A DNA stretch of 64,000 nucleotides from Bacillota bacterium (lineage in GTDB: Bacteria; Bacillota; UBA4882; UBA8346): assembly GCA_023426245.1 (NCBI GenBank), contig JAFABB010000039.1, positions 1 to 64,000 on the forward strand, in the 5' to 3' direction. The notes below the pieces were generated by a model. That model ran no database searches. It was not told where the DNA came from and saw nothing but the letters and a program-made list of their open reading frames with translations. Of this stretch, positions 43,123-52,771 are shown piece after piece (positions within the stretch are counted from its first letter, which is position 1; each line of letters starts with the position of its first letter). The translations under genes were made by a program, and so were the position numbers.

Positions 43123-44010
43123 ATGGGACAAGAGACACCAAAAATTCTACAATATGAGGCAGTAACTGATAAACATCGCTCTCCGATCAAACTGAATCAG
43201 CTTTTCATCCACATATTTCTTTTGGCCCTGGGGTTAATCTTGATATTGCCGTTTATATGGATGGTATCAACTTCGCTTAAAAATCCGGGTACTGAGTTTT
43301 ATTATCCGCCGCAATGGATCCCCAACCCGATTACATTGCATAATTATCAAACCGCCTTGTCCAGAGCGGACTTTATTCAAAGTTATTATAATAGCATTAA
43401 AGTGGCGGTGTTAACGGTAATTCCTACCATCTTTTTGGTTTCGATTGCCGCTTATGCCTTCGTTAAACTGAAATTTAAAGGCCGTAACAGCCTATTTTTT
43501 CTAGTTATTATGCTCATCATGATACCACAGGAAGTGACGCTGATACCCAACCTGTTGTTAATGAAAAGTTTTGGCTGGCTGGATACCCATGCCGCCCTGG
43601 TTATTCCCAATATTTTCGGTAGTGGAGCTGTTTTCGCCCTCTTTATTATGAGGCAAAATATTTTATCAATCCCAGACTCGTTGATTGAATCCGGAAAAAT
43701 TGACGGAGCCAATCATTTTCAAATATTTGTGAAACTGATCTTTCCGCTAACCAAGTCAGCGGTTGCTACCATGAGCATTTTCACTTTGATGAATTCCTGG
43801 AATGATTTTATTTACCCGTTAGTGTATCTCAATTCGACCGCTAAATATACTTTGCCTTTATCAATCGCGATGTTTCAACAAGCTTACGGTATGACGGAAT
43901 GGACGGTCTGGATGGCCGCAGCAACAGTGAGCATATTGCCACTGTTGATAGGGTTTTTGTTTGCCCAAAAACAATTTATCAGTTCAATGGCAATGACGGG
44001 AATAAAATGA
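43123..44010 (+). CDS. Carbohydrate ABC transporter permease, MalG type (295 aa)
   Basis: Start at the ATG nine bases after CAGGAGG; an ATG at 43114 is too close to that site. Six membrane segments, EAA loop LIESGKIDGANHFQIFVKL and the typical C-terminus FISSMAMTGIK. Last gene of the transporter; as in the first locus, no ATPase gene follows. Confidence 0.92.
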   Translation: MGQETPKILQYEAVTDKHRSPIKLNQLFIHIFLLALGLILILPFIWMVSTSLKNPGTEFYYPPQWIPNPITLHNYQTALSRADFIQSYYNSIKVAVLTVIPTIFLVSIAAYAFVKLKFKGRNSLFFLVIMLIMIPQEVTLIPNLLLMKSFGWLDTHAALVIPNIFGSGAVFALFIMRQNILSIPDSLIESGKIDGANHFQIFVKLIFPLTKSAVATMSIFTLMNSWNDFIYPLVYLNSTAKYTLPLSIAMFQQAYGMTEWTVWMAAATVSILPLLIGFLFAQKQFISSMAMTGIK

Positions 44011-44028
44011 AGTCGAGTTGCCATGATT

Positions 44029-44090
44029 CTATGAATGGTTTCAAGATGAAAGCCGTAATATCGGCCATATTCATCTTGGCCATTCATTGA
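44029..44090. terminator. Inverted repeat between convergent permease and MFS genes
   Basis: TGAATGGTTTCAAGATGAA (about 44031-44050) and TTCATCTTGGCCATTCA (about 44070-44086) are imperfect reverse complements. The right arm includes the MFS stop codon. No long T run follows, so the terminator call is tentative. Confidence 0.4.
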
Positions 44091-45327
44091 TGTCAGGCAA
44101 CGGTTTTGGGATTTTCAAGAAAAAAACACCAGTCAACAATAATAACGGAAATATAATCGCTATCAATAATCCGAATTTTAATCCTAATTGCTCGGGGTTC
44201 AAATGATGAGCCGCACCAATGGCCAGTAATTTGGAGGACCTTTGGGATAAATCTGAAACCCATCCCGCTAGCCACGGACCCACCGAACAGCCCACATCGC
44301 CGAAAATTGCCAGAACGCCGAACATGGCGGTGCCGCCCTTGGGATAGTATTCCGCGGTCAGACTGAGTGTTCCCGGCCACATTAAGCTGATGGATAATCC
44401 GCAAACCGCACACCCTAAAAGAGAAATCAGTGGTATGTCAACAAAGACGGTAACGGCATAACAAGCGAAACATAAAAATCCACTGGCAATCAAAGCTTTT
44501 TTCAGATTGATTTTATGCCCCCAAAAGCCATAAACACTGCGCCCGATCCCCATTAAAAATGCAAACAGGCAGGGGCCAAGGATGTCGCCCATTACCTTAG
44601 GGACTTCCAGTCCTTTTTGGGCAAATAGGGAAGACCATTGGGACATCGTTAATTCGGAAGCCCCGGCGCACATCATCAGCAGAATGGCAATAATAAACGT
44701 TTTTGACCCTAGCAATTGCCTTACGGGTACTTTTTCATGTTCGGGAACCGCCGGCATCAAGGGAACTTTCATAAATAAAAAAACATTCGATAGTGGAATC
44801 AGCGACCAGAGAAGAGGGAGTAAATACCAAATGTTGTTTCCCAAAGCTTTCATGATTAGCGTCGTTATCAGAACGACGACCATTTGTCCCCAACAATAAA
44901 ATGAATGCAGCAAACTCATTGCCGAAGCCTTGGCCTCGCCGGGTAAAGAGTCTACGATCGGGCTGATTAAAACCTCTATCAATCCGCCGCCCATTGCATA
45001 AATTACGACGGCAATCATTAGCCCGGTATAGGGCGAGGGCATTAGATTCGGCAATACACCGAGGGAAATTAATCCGAAAGCGCAAAAAACGTGGGCCAAT
45101 ATGGCAGTGTTGCGCCAGCCCAATTTGTCGGCATATTTAACCGTAAGAAAATCGGCCAGAATTTGGGTTCCAAAATTTATTAAAATCAGCCGGCCGATCA
45201 TCTCAAAGGAGATTTTGAATTGATCCTGAAAAACAATGAACAGTATGGGAGCGAGGTTGTTTACAATTGCCTGGCTGATGAATCCCAAATAACAAGCGGA
45301 AAGCGTATGTTTGAACGTTAATTTCAT
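44071..45327 (-). CDS. Major facilitator superfamily transporter, FucP-like (418 aa)
   Basis: Twelve hydrophobic segments in two groups of six with a central loop near residues 195-210. The motif KYADKLGWRNTAILAHV after helix 2 is the MFS A-motif region, and SLMWPGTLSLTAEYYPKGGT in helix 10 recalls the fucose/glucose (FHS) subfamily. It probably moves a sugar or sugar acid with a proton. It lies opposite and downstream of the ABC transporter, so a shared substrate is possible. AAGGAAA precedes the ATG. Confidence 0.85.
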   Translation of the reverse strand: MKLTFKHTLSACYLGFISQAIVNNLAPILFIVFQDQFKISFEMIGRLILINFGTQILADFLTVKYADKLGWRNTAILAHVFCAFGLISLGVLPNLMPSPYTGLMIAVVIYAMGGGLIEVLISPIVDSLPGEAKASAMSLLHSFYCWGQMVVVLITTLIMKALGNNIWYLLPLLWSLIPLSNVFLFMKVPLMPAVPEHEKVPVRQLLGSKTFIIAILLMMCAGASELTMSQWSSLFAQKGLEVPKVMGDILGPCLFAFLMGIGRSVYGFWGHKINLKKALIASGFLCFACYAVTVFVDIPLISLLGCAVCGLSISLMWPGTLSLTAEYYPKGGTAMFGVLAIFGDVGCSVGPWLAGWVSDLSQRSSKLLAIGAAHHLNPEQLGLKFGLLIAIIFPLLLLTGVFFLKIPKPLPDINEWPR

Positions 45328-45733
45328 TTTTGAGTTTCCTTGTTGGCATAGTTGACTTTAACCTCGATCCGGCAAGTAGGTGACAAATTTTCTGCGACTA
45401 TGGTTTTGGGGGTTACTTGCCGGATTCCAGTTTTAACGTAAATATCATTCGATGATTACCCGATCTTCACCTGCTTTCAGCGAAAATCAGTAGGATAAAA
45501 GGTTAGGGTACCGTTGAGATTTCTAAGATTGGATTATGATATTTGGCTTAATAATGCCCGTATGTCCTTGAAAGCGAGCTAAGTTTAGCAAAATTGGATA
45601 TAACGAGAAAATTGGCCCAAAATCGGGTTTGACCGATTTTGGGTTTGTGGCCGATTTTTAGTAAAATAGAGATTCCTGTGAAGAAAAACCATGAAAGTGC
45701 CATAATATACCTATTATCTATAAGGAGAACTCA
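45328..45733. other. 400-base intergenic region with one hairpin
   Basis: No gene seen. CCCAAAATCGG/CCGATTTTGGG is a perfect 11-bp stem around a six-base loop at about 45617-45644. The following TTTGTGGCCGATTTTT may extend it. The region separates divergent genes and should hold two promoters, which I cannot place with confidence. AAGGAG precedes the HelD start. Confidence 0.45.
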
Positions 45734-48016
45734 ATGTCTGTCCAAAAACACCCTGCCTACCATGATGAAGCCAAGCATCTCGCATATACCCTCAATTATG
45801 TAGAGAGAACCATTACCAACACGGCATCGAAAAGAAAACGGGTCGGTCAGGAAGTCGCTCAACTCGACCGCCGCTACATGGATGGAAACAGCCAGGATTT
45901 TATCGACCTGATGGTTAATAACCAGTTGCTTAGCAGTGCGGATTTGAAGCTTCGGAATTTGGAGACAGCCCGCCAAAAGCCCTACTTTGCCAGGGTTGAT
46001 TTTCATGAAGAGGGAAAGGTGGAAAAAGAGGAACTCTACATCGGCAAAATGTGCCTGACCCGGGATGAGGATCAAAAACTGATTATCGTTGATTGGCGGG
46101 CTCCGGTTGCCAATATGTATTATGAAAGCCGCTTGGGTGATGCCGGCTACGAGTGCCCCGACGGGAAAATCAAGGGAAAATTATCGCTTAAAAGGCAATT
46201 TTCCATTGATCAGGGTCAACTGGAGGGGATTTTCGATATCGACATTACCACTAATGATCAATTCTTGCAATCTTATTTAGGAGCAAGCGCCGATAACCGC
46301 TTAAAAGATATCGTCTCTACCATTCAGGCGGAGCAGAACCGGGTAATCCGGGCAGATATGAATCGCCCCTTAATTGTGCAAGGGGTTGCCGGTAGCGGTA
46401 AGACGACCATCGCCTTGCATCGGATCGCTTATTTGATTTATAACTACGGTCAATCGTTTGTACCGGAAAATTTTATGATTATCGCCCCGAACCGGCTTTT
46501 TTTGAATTATATTTCGGAGGTTTTGCCGGAACTGGGCGTGGAGCGGGTCAAACAGACGACGTTTGAAGATTTTGCACGAGAGGTCATTGCAGAAAAATAC
46601 CAGGTTAAAGACCCTAATGAAAAACTTTTGCGGTTTGTGGAGCAAAATCCGGATCCCAAGCAAACCGCTGAGAATGAATTGATCAAACAAGCGGCCATAA
46701 TAAAGTCGGGTATGATGTTCAAAGAATTTCTGGATTACTTTCTAAAGCAGGTGGAAGAAAAACTACTGCCTACCAGTGATTTTGGATTTGAAAACAATGT
46801 ACTGTACCGGAATGAAGATATTCGTCGACTTTTCTTTGTGGATTACCAAAGTTGGCCGATTTACAAACGGGTGGAACAAATCAAAAAACATTTTCAAAAG
46901 CGGCTTAAAGAGTGGCAGGGGGATGCCGCCGTCCAGCTGAATAACCAATGCCATGTCGCCATCGATAGGATGAAAATGAGAGAAGAAGATACTCCGGAGC
47001 GCCAAGCTAAGATTATTGCTTTAATTGACGGTAAAAATGAAAAGATAGCGCGTCTTAAAAGTTTTACCACCGGTGGAATTAAGGCTTACTTTAAACAGGT
47101 CCCATTCCGGAACGCTCTGGAGTGTTATGGGGACTTTTTCGCCAATCCTCTTTATTTTAAGGTGGTAGCCACAGACAAGTTAAAACCGGAACTCATTTCA
47201 TGGCTCCGTGAGGGAACGCTGGCCGATCTGAAAAATGGCCAGCTGGAACTGGAAGATTTAGCACCAGTGCTTTATATTAAATATCGTCTGGAAGGTTTAA
47301 ACGAAAGGATCAAGGTCAAACACGCAGTCATCGATGAAGCCCAGGACTTCAATACTTTTCAGTTTTATACGATGCGCCAGATGATCAAGGACAGCTCTTT
47401 CACGATTTTAGGAGACCTGGCTCAGGGGATTCATTCCTACCGGGGGACTACGAATTGGGAGGAAGTCCGGCGGGATGTATTTCAGAATGAAGCGGATATC
47501 CTTACTTTGGAGCAAAGTTACCGGACTTCGATCGAAATCATGGGAACCGCCAATTTGGCCATTAGCCATTGGCAAGCGCCCCATTTAAGCCAGGCAAAGC
47601 CGGTCATCCGCCATGGTGAACCCGTAAAGTTTATTGCTAAGAAAAATCTAGCGGAGATAACCGCTGAAATCGCGGGGGGAATTCTTACGTTGCAAGCGGC
47701 GGGAGTCAAATCCATCGCTATTGTTGGAAAAACAGCCAGTGAGTGCAAAACCGTCAGGGATCAACTCAAAAAGAATTCTGTGGAGGCTACTTTGATCAGC
47801 GGACGGGAGTCGGAATATCAGAGCGGATTGGTGATCGTACCGTCTTATCTGGTGAAAGGATTGGAGTTTGATGCGGTTTTCATCGTCAATGCCAACAAGA
47901 TTACGTACCAGTCGGTTGAACTGGATATTAAACTGCTGTATGTCGCTTTGACAAGACCATTACACCAATTGTTTATTTATTACACCGGAGAGTTGACTCC
48001 GCTGTTACAATCATAA
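45734..48016 (+). CDS. helD: HelD-like RNA polymerase recycling helicase (760 aa)
   Basis: Superfamily I (UvrD/Rep-like) motor. The N-terminal helical arm (~1-110, coiled-coil-like) and the GQVEGIFDI-like segment before the motor are typical of HelD. Walker A is GVAGSGKTT (217-225), motif II includes VIDEAQDF, and later motifs LEQSYRTS and LVKGLEFDAVFIVNA and YVALTRP are intact. HelD removes stalled RNA polymerase from DNA and helps it recycle. Length is normal for this family. It is flanked by a hairpin terminator shared with the convergent ankyrin gene. Confidence 0.9.
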   Translation: MSVQKHPAYHDEAKHLAYTLNYVERTITNTASKRKRVGQEVAQLDRRYMDGNSQDFIDLMVNNQLLSSADLKLRNLETARQKPYFARVDFHEEGKVEKEELYIGKMCLTRDEDQKLIIVDWRAPVANMYYESRLGDAGYECPDGKIKGKLSLKRQFSIDQGQLEGIFDIDITTNDQFLQSYLGASADNRLKDIVSTIQAEQNRVIRADMNRPLIVQGVAGSGKTTIALHRIAYLIYNYGQSFVPENFMIIAPNRLFLNYISEVLPELGVERVKQTTFEDFAREVIAEKYQVKDPNEKLLRFVEQNPDPKQTAENELIKQAAIIKSGMMFKEFLDYFLKQVEEKLLPTSDFGFENNVLYRNEDIRRLFFVDYQSWPIYKRVEQIKKHFQKRLKEWQGDAAVQLNNQCHVAIDRMKMREEDTPERQAKIIALIDGKNEKIARLKSFTTGGIKAYFKQVPFRNALECYGDFFANPLYFKVVATDKLKPELISWLREGTLADLKNGQLELEDLAPVLYIKYRLEGLNERIKVKHAVIDEAQDFNTFQFYTMRQMIKDSSFTILGDLAQGIHSYRGTTNWEEVRRDVFQNEADILTLEQSYRTSIEIMGTANLAISHWQAPHLSQAKPVIRHGEPVKFIAKKNLAEITAEIAGGILTLQAAGVKSIAIVGKTASECKTVRDQLKKNSVEATLISGRESEYQSGLVIVPSYLVKGLEFDAVFIVNANKITYQSVELDIKLLYVALTRPLHQLFIYYTGELTPLLQS

Positions 48017-48073
48017 TAAAGTGGCGCTCTTGGCAAGGAAAAAAACTTATCGAAAGTTCGTATTTTGTGATAA

Positions 48074-48106
48074 AAAAAACACCGGTAAAAGCTCCGGTGT
48101 TTTTTT
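48074..48106. terminator. Bidirectional terminator between helD and the ankyrin gene
   Basis: AAAAAACACCGG pairs perfectly with CCGGTGTTTTTT around an eight-base loop. A runs and T runs on both sides allow function for both convergent genes. Confidence 0.9.
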
Positions 48107-48129
48107 ATCTTATCGAATTGACAGGAACT

Positions 48130-49731
48130 TTATTTCGCTCCGGCTGCCTTCAACAACTCCACAATTTGGGTGGCATTGGTGGCAGTTGCAATGGAAAGAG
48201 CAGTTTCGCCTTTGGTGGTTTTTACATTCACATTGGCTTTTTTATCAATCAAAATTTTGGCGATCTCCACATAATTTTTCTTGGCTGCATACATCAAGGC
48301 AGTGAAGTCATTACCATCTTTGGCATTGAGATTGGCCTTATTATCGGCCAGCAATTGCACGATTTCCTTGAATCCTTTTTCGGCAGCGTTAATGAGAGCT
48401 GTATATCCATAGAAATCGTCCGGTTCATTGATTTTAATTTTTTTCTGGGCCAATAAGAGTTTAACAGTATCGGTTTGACCGTAATAAGCGGCATACATTA
48501 AAGGTGTCCAGAAACCCATGGCTTTGCCGCGAAAATTTTTGTCATTCACTTTGACGTTAATATCGATATTTTTGGAAATAAAGAGATTGATGACGTCGTT
48601 TTTGCCGTAACGTGCTGCCAGGCAAAGGGCTTCACCGCATTGTTCCGGCTTGATTCCTTTGGATAATAAAGCATCGGCGACTTCTTGATTGCCATTTACG
48701 GCCGCCATATTAAGGGCTGTAGTGAAATCTTCAGGATTAATGTTTTTCGGAAGCAGCAATTTGATGATTTCGGTATAATTTTTGTTGGCTGCAATGAGGA
48801 TGGGAGGTTGCCCTAAATTTTGTTTGGCATTCACATCCGCGTCTTTGGCAAGCAACATCTTAACGATTTCCGGTTGATTTTCCTGAACTGCAAAAACCAG
48901 GGCAGTTTCCCCTTTATTGCCTTTGATGTTGACATCGGCGCCTTTTTCCAAGAGTAGCTTCACAAAGGCCTGGCTGCCCTTTTGAGCTGCCAGCATCAAA
49001 GCAGTTTGACCGTTATTCCTTTTGGCGTTAATTTCGGCTTTGGCATCGATCAACAATGGCGCTACATCTGCAGCACCGCTATCGGCAGCCAGAATTAGGG
49101 GGGGTTGGGCAAGGGTGTCTTTACTGTTGGCATCAGCCCCTTTGGCCAATAATAATTTAACGGTGTCCGACGAGTTTTTTACTGTAGCAAGAGCCAATGC
49201 GGGATTTAAATCGTTGGTGGAAGCTCCTTTATCAAGCAGGATCTCAACAATGGCGGCATTGCCGTTTTCCGCAGCGGTGAGTAAGGGGGTAGTGACATCG
49301 GTAGTGCCTTTGCGGGCTTTAATATTAATGTTGGCGTTTTTTTCAATCAATAAATTAACGATTTCAGAAGAACCGCTACTGGCAGCGAACATTATGGGCG
49401 TCCAACCGGTTTTGATTTTGGCCTCAACCAAGGCGCCTTTTTCCAAGAGCATTTTTACACTAGCGGCATCGCCTTTTTCGGCGGCATTGATTAACGGCGT
49501 CCGCCCGTCTTTATCGGTGGTATTGACGTCTGCACCTTGAGAGAGCAGTTGTTCAACTTGGGCACTGTCACCGTTTTGACAACTGGCGAGCAAAGCTGTA
49601 TTTAGCTCCTCAGTATTGACAGCGGGGGTGGGTGTAGGTGTAGGTTTTGCATTATCGGCCATAACAGTTATGGATAAAATGGCGATGATACAAATGAAAA
49701 TAAGCCCCAATGACCAAATCCGTTTAAGCAT
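48130..49731 (-). CDS. Exported ankyrin-repeat protein (533 aa)
   Basis: Start set at the ATG downstream of AAAGGAG; a longer in-frame ATG lacks a site. Residues 1-25 form a signal peptide without lipobox, followed by a TPTPTPA linker. The rest is about 14 consecutive 32- to 33-residue ankyrin repeats (for example GRTPLINAAEKGDAASVKML and LLEKGADVNIKGNKGETAL). Ankyrin arrays bind other proteins; export into the periplasm of a diderm cell suggests a scaffold or inhibitor role. No enzyme domain is present. Repeat-to-repeat similarity suggests recent duplication within the array. Confidence 0.88.
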   Translation of the reverse strand: MLKRIWSLGLIFICIIAILSITVMADNAKPTPTPTPAVNTEELNTALLASCQNGDSAQVEQLLSQGADVNTTDKDGRTPLINAAEKGDAASVKMLLEKGALVEAKIKTGWTPIMFAASSGSSEIVNLLIEKNANINIKARKGTTDVTTPLLTAAENGNAAIVEILLDKGASTNDLNPALALATVKNSSDTVKLLLAKGADANSKDTLAQPPLILAADSGAADVAPLLIDAKAEINAKRNNGQTALMLAAQKGSQAFVKLLLEKGADVNIKGNKGETALVFAVQENQPEIVKMLLAKDADVNAKQNLGQPPILIAANKNYTEIIKLLLPKNINPEDFTTALNMAAVNGNQEVADALLSKGIKPEQCGEALCLAARYGKNDVINLFISKNIDINVKVNDKNFRGKAMGFWTPLMYAAYYGQTDTVKLLLAQKKIKINEPDDFYGYTALINAAEKGFKEIVQLLADNKANLNAKDGNDFTALMYAAKKNYVEIAKILIDKKANVNVKTTKGETALSIATATNATQIVELLKAAGAK

Positions 49732-50090
49732 CTTCAATACGCTCCTTTGCATTGATGTTGAACAGGCAAGATCCTAAACTAAACTGGGAGAAAAAGATGA
49801 CTTTATGATAAGATTTTAGCTGACTACAGTATAAATATTAAAGTTTTTGCCAGGTTTTTAAGCGATCATTTTTCTAGTTTAGTTAAATCTTTCCTATATG
49901 CTCTTATTATATTGCAACTCTCCCATAAATTAAATATATTATTTTTTTATATTTCGGCTTCTTTTATAAAATATGAGAAGTTTAATTTTATCTTAAACAA
50001 ATTTGAATGATTGGGTTATATTTTAGGGAAAGACTTGAAAGGATTTCATAAAAAAAATGGTTTTGTTAAGAATAATCAGGGGGGATATCG
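49732..50090. other. 360-base AT-rich region
   Basis: Nothing definite is seen apart from strong AT richness at 49800-50060. It probably holds promoters for the ankyrin gene (minus) and for the small membrane protein (plus). Confidence 0.4.
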
Positions 50091-50258
50091 ATGATTTCTT
50101 ATTTGGCCTTTTTAGGGATCCTGATCATTTGCATTTACACGATTTTATTTTCGATTACCGAATTTAAGAAAAAAAATTATCCCGGGTTTATTGGGATAAA
50201 TTTTCTCGTGCTCGCGATTTTGGCGGTTCCTTTTTATTTTTTATTTTTAAAGGGGTAA
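50091..50258 (+). CDS. Small two-helix membrane protein (55 aa)
   Basis: The ATG follows CAGGGGGGATATCG. The product has two hydrophobic segments (~1-21 and ~33-53) separated by a short basic loop (EFKKKNYPG). No family is recognised. It stands alone on the plus strand between the ankyrin and gerA regions, with the repeated element at 50306-50404 downstream. Strong ribosome-binding site and membrane topology support translation. Confidence 0.55.
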   Translation: MISYLAFLGILIICIYTILFSITEFKKKNYPGFIGINFLVLAILAVPFYFLFLKG

Positions 50259-50305
50259 GGGTTTAAAGATGGGTTTACTTATTTTCTGATGAATACCGAC
50301 GGCAG

Positions 50306-50404
50306 CTAGTAAAACGTTCTCTAAATAACTACTTAACGATTGTGAACGTTTTACTTAGGTAGAGCGTATCTTTCACATTTCTGATTTACGATACGCTCTA
50401 CTAG
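50306..50404. repeat. Two-stem palindromic element, copy 1 (99 bp)
   Basis: Ends CTAGTA and TACTAG are reverse complements. Stem 1 is TAAAACGTTC against GAACGTTTTA and stem 2 is GTAGAGCGTATC against GATACGCTCTAC (12 bp, perfect). The same layout is found at 57963-58070 with few substitutions. It stops two bases before the gerAC stop codon. Its shape (closed ends plus two internal stems) suits a non-autonomous mobile element or a folded RNA. Confidence 0.85.
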
Positions 50405-50406
50405 TT

Positions 50407-51681
50407 TTAGCGCGGCTGAGGCGGCTGAAATTGAACCCCTACCCTGCGAATTTCCACTTTCGCAACAATATCAATGGTAGCATTTTTAAATTTATCGGGC
50501 CAATTATAGCGGTCCCAATCGTCTCCGGTAAGTATGGTATTACGAACTTTAATGCCAAAACCGAATACATCGGAGTTATATTTTTGAGCCTTCCAAATTG
50601 TCTTTATCGACCTTTCTTTCAGCTCGTGGCCTATTAGCTTACTAAGGAACACCTGTTTGCCGGGTTCCGTATAATCAATCCCGCTTTGGATGCTTATTAT
50701 CTCGGCTTCCATTTTCAGTTTAACCTGGAAATGATCTGCGTTATTTCTGTGCTCATATTTAATCTTTGGCTGGGAACTGGTCATTAATCGATAAGCGATT
50801 TGGCAATCTTTTTTATAGGGATCACGGATGGATAACAAAGCTTCATTAAAGCTATGAGTAAGGATTTGTAAAATTTGAGTCTCATATACATCAAAAGATC
50901 CAATCAGTTTATCCTGCTTAAAAATTGCAGTGCCCATTAACCGTATATCTTTGGCTTCAGGGGGTTTCCCGGATCCCCCTGATTGAGCGCCGCCTGATTT
51001 TTCCCCTCCCCCCGATTTTTGCTCTTGCCCTCCGGACTGATCCTGGTACTCTTCGGGATCTTGGCGGTGAAACCTGCCCAAAATCGGGGCATAGTTTTCC
51101 TGAGCCTTGGCCTCATAGCGATCCATAAAGTCATTTAACGTCGTCATGGGATACATGCCGGAAAAACGGGTTAGGCGGGAAAAGTCCCTAAAATACTCGG
51201 AAGGATTTGGTTCAAGTCTTGGTTTGACCTTCATCACATCGACCGCTTTCCCTTGGGAGATAAAAATATTCAAAGTCCGGCGCATTTCCCTGTATCGTAC
51301 CAGTGTATCGATCCATTTTCGGACGCCTTTTTTTGCCAAGTCTTCTCCCAGTATCAGAACGGAGTTTTGTAACAAAGAGATTTCTCGGTTTACAGTGGTA
51401 TTCATTAAATTAAAGCCTTCAAAGATTGTGGGGGCTTGCTTTGAAAGGATAAAAACCCCGGTATCTTTTCCATCCCCCCCGGACTCTCCGCCCCCGCCTT
51501 TCAATTTGGCCGGAATGGCGATCATGGTGGTAATTATTAAACCGTTACCGCCAGGACCCAGATCTAAGCCCAAAGCTTGCACTAGGGCCAAGCTCTCTAG
51601 CTCCCGCCGGTCCCAACAACCGTTCAAAGCAAACACCAGTGTGAGTAGTAAAACGACGGGCAAAAGAATTTTCTTATTCAT
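50407..51681 (-). CDS. gerAC: Spore germination protein GerAC-type lipoprotein (424 aa)
   Basis: ATG start overlapping the gerAB stop (ATGAATAA) with GGGTGA upstream; a GTG 12 bases earlier is also in frame. The lipobox LNGC near residue 22 is followed by WDRRELE, the standard Ger(x)C start. The family fold continues to a C-terminal domain with KAQKYNSDVFGFG. Residues ~215-240 hold an unusual Gly/Ser/Glu/Lys/Gln-rich run (GGGEKSGGAQSGGSGK). It is the lipoprotein subunit of a nutrient-sensing germination receptor in the spore inner membrane. Confidence 0.92.
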   Translation of the reverse strand: MNKKILLPVVLLLTLVFALNGCWDRRELESLALVQALGLDLGPGGNGLIITTMIAIPAKLKGGGGESGGDGKDTGVFILSKQAPTIFEGFNLMNTTVNREISLLQNSVLILGEDLAKKGVRKWIDTLVRYREMRRTLNIFISQGKAVDVMKVKPRLEPNPSEYFRDFSRLTRFSGMYPMTTLNDFMDRYEAKAQENYAPILGRFHRQDPEEYQDQSGGQEQKSGGGEKSGGAQSGGSGKPPEAKDIRLMGTAIFKQDKLIGSFDVYETQILQILTHSFNEALLSIRDPYKKDCQIAYRLMTSSQPKIKYEHRNNADHFQVKLKMEAEIISIQSGIDYTEPGKQVFLSKLIGHELKERSIKTIWKAQKYNSDVFGFGIKVRNTILTGDDWDRYNWPDKFKNATIDIVAKVEIRRVGVQFQPPQPR

Positions 51682-52771
51682 CCGTTTGGTCACCCGTTTT
51701 TTTCTTTATAATCAATGAAACCAACCATAACAACAATGGAACACCAAAGGCCACCAGAGAATAATATTTTTCAATCTGAAAGTCATTCAGGATAACCGCT
51801 TGGGTCATTGAAGTCGGTATTAGACTAATCGTAAAAATCAAAACCCCAATCGGGATGCTCAGCGGACGGTAATCCTGAATCCGCAACGCTTGGGCAAAAC
51901 TCGTCACCGTACCGTAAAACATTCCTGATAATTGAATCGCTGCAGTAAAAAACCATACGAAAACAAAGACCGCTTCAACCCGTTGAATAAATTCTTCCAA
52001 AGATATGAGTCTGGCTAATTGAAAGACCGGGAAGATAAGTTTGGCGGCTGATACATAATTGAAAACCAATACCACAATAGCAGTGATGGCCATATTGATT
52101 AATATAGCGATGCCGATGCTATAAGCTCCAACCCCGAATATCTTGGACTTATTGGCAATCAATGGAGCTATCAGACCAAACAAAAGAATTTCTGAAAAAA
52201 GGGAAACGTTATAGGCTGAGGCTTTTAACAATTTTACCGGTCCTGTCCCTAAAACTGGCGCAAGATGCTGAATATCGGCATGGGATAAGCTGAAAAATAC
52301 AATAACTCCCAATCCTAACAACAAATAAGGTCCAAAAAACCATGCAACTCTGGATATGGTTTCGATACCGAGCAAACACCCGTAGATTAATATTGCCAGC
52401 AAGCAGAAAGTGATGACACTAATGGGCGTTCGAGGCAAAATGGATAAAATAAAGCTTTCAACGAACTGCCGCAAAAACAGCGAAGTAATCGTTAAGAAAA
52501 ACAGAAAGAAAATAATTCCGATGACTCCGCCGATGACAGGACCGCCGATGACACGGGCGATTTCGATAATGTTTTGGCCTGGGAATTTACGGATTAAGTA
52601 ATATATGAACAAAAAGCCGATGAGGCTTAAAATTCCCGATAAAAGTACAATCAGCCATCCTGCCCCTTCCCCGAAAATTGCCATGTCCCGGGGAAAGGAT
52701 AGAAAAATTTTCCCGGACATGATGATGATTAAAAGGGTTAAAGCCTCACGGTGTCCGATACTTTCTTTCAT
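51674..52771 (-). CDS. gerAB: Spore germination permease GerAB type (365 aa)
   Basis: Start ATG overlaps the gerAA stop by one base (TGATG). Ten hydrophobic segments and the family pattern (REALTLLIIIMSGKIFLS at the N-terminus, LPRTPISVITF in the middle) identify the endospore germination permease, related to amino-acid transporters. It binds the germinant within the receptor complex. Second gene of gerAA-AB-AC. Confidence 0.93.
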   Translation of the reverse strand: MKESIGHREALTLLIIIMSGKIFLSFPRDMAIFGEGAGWLIVLLSGILSLIGFLFIYYLIRKFPGQNIIEIARVIGGPVIGGVIGIIFFLFFLTITSLFLRQFVESFILSILPRTPISVITFCLLAILIYGCLLGIETISRVAWFFGPYLLLGLGVIVFFSLSHADIQHLAPVLGTGPVKLLKASAYNVSLFSEILLFGLIAPLIANKSKIFGVGAYSIGIAILINMAITAIVVLVFNYVSAAKLIFPVFQLARLISLEEFIQRVEAVFVFVWFFTAAIQLSGMFYGTVTSFAQALRIQDYRPLSIPIGVLIFTISLIPTSMTQAVILNDFQIEKYYSLVAFGVPLLLWLVSLIIKKKTGDQTDE

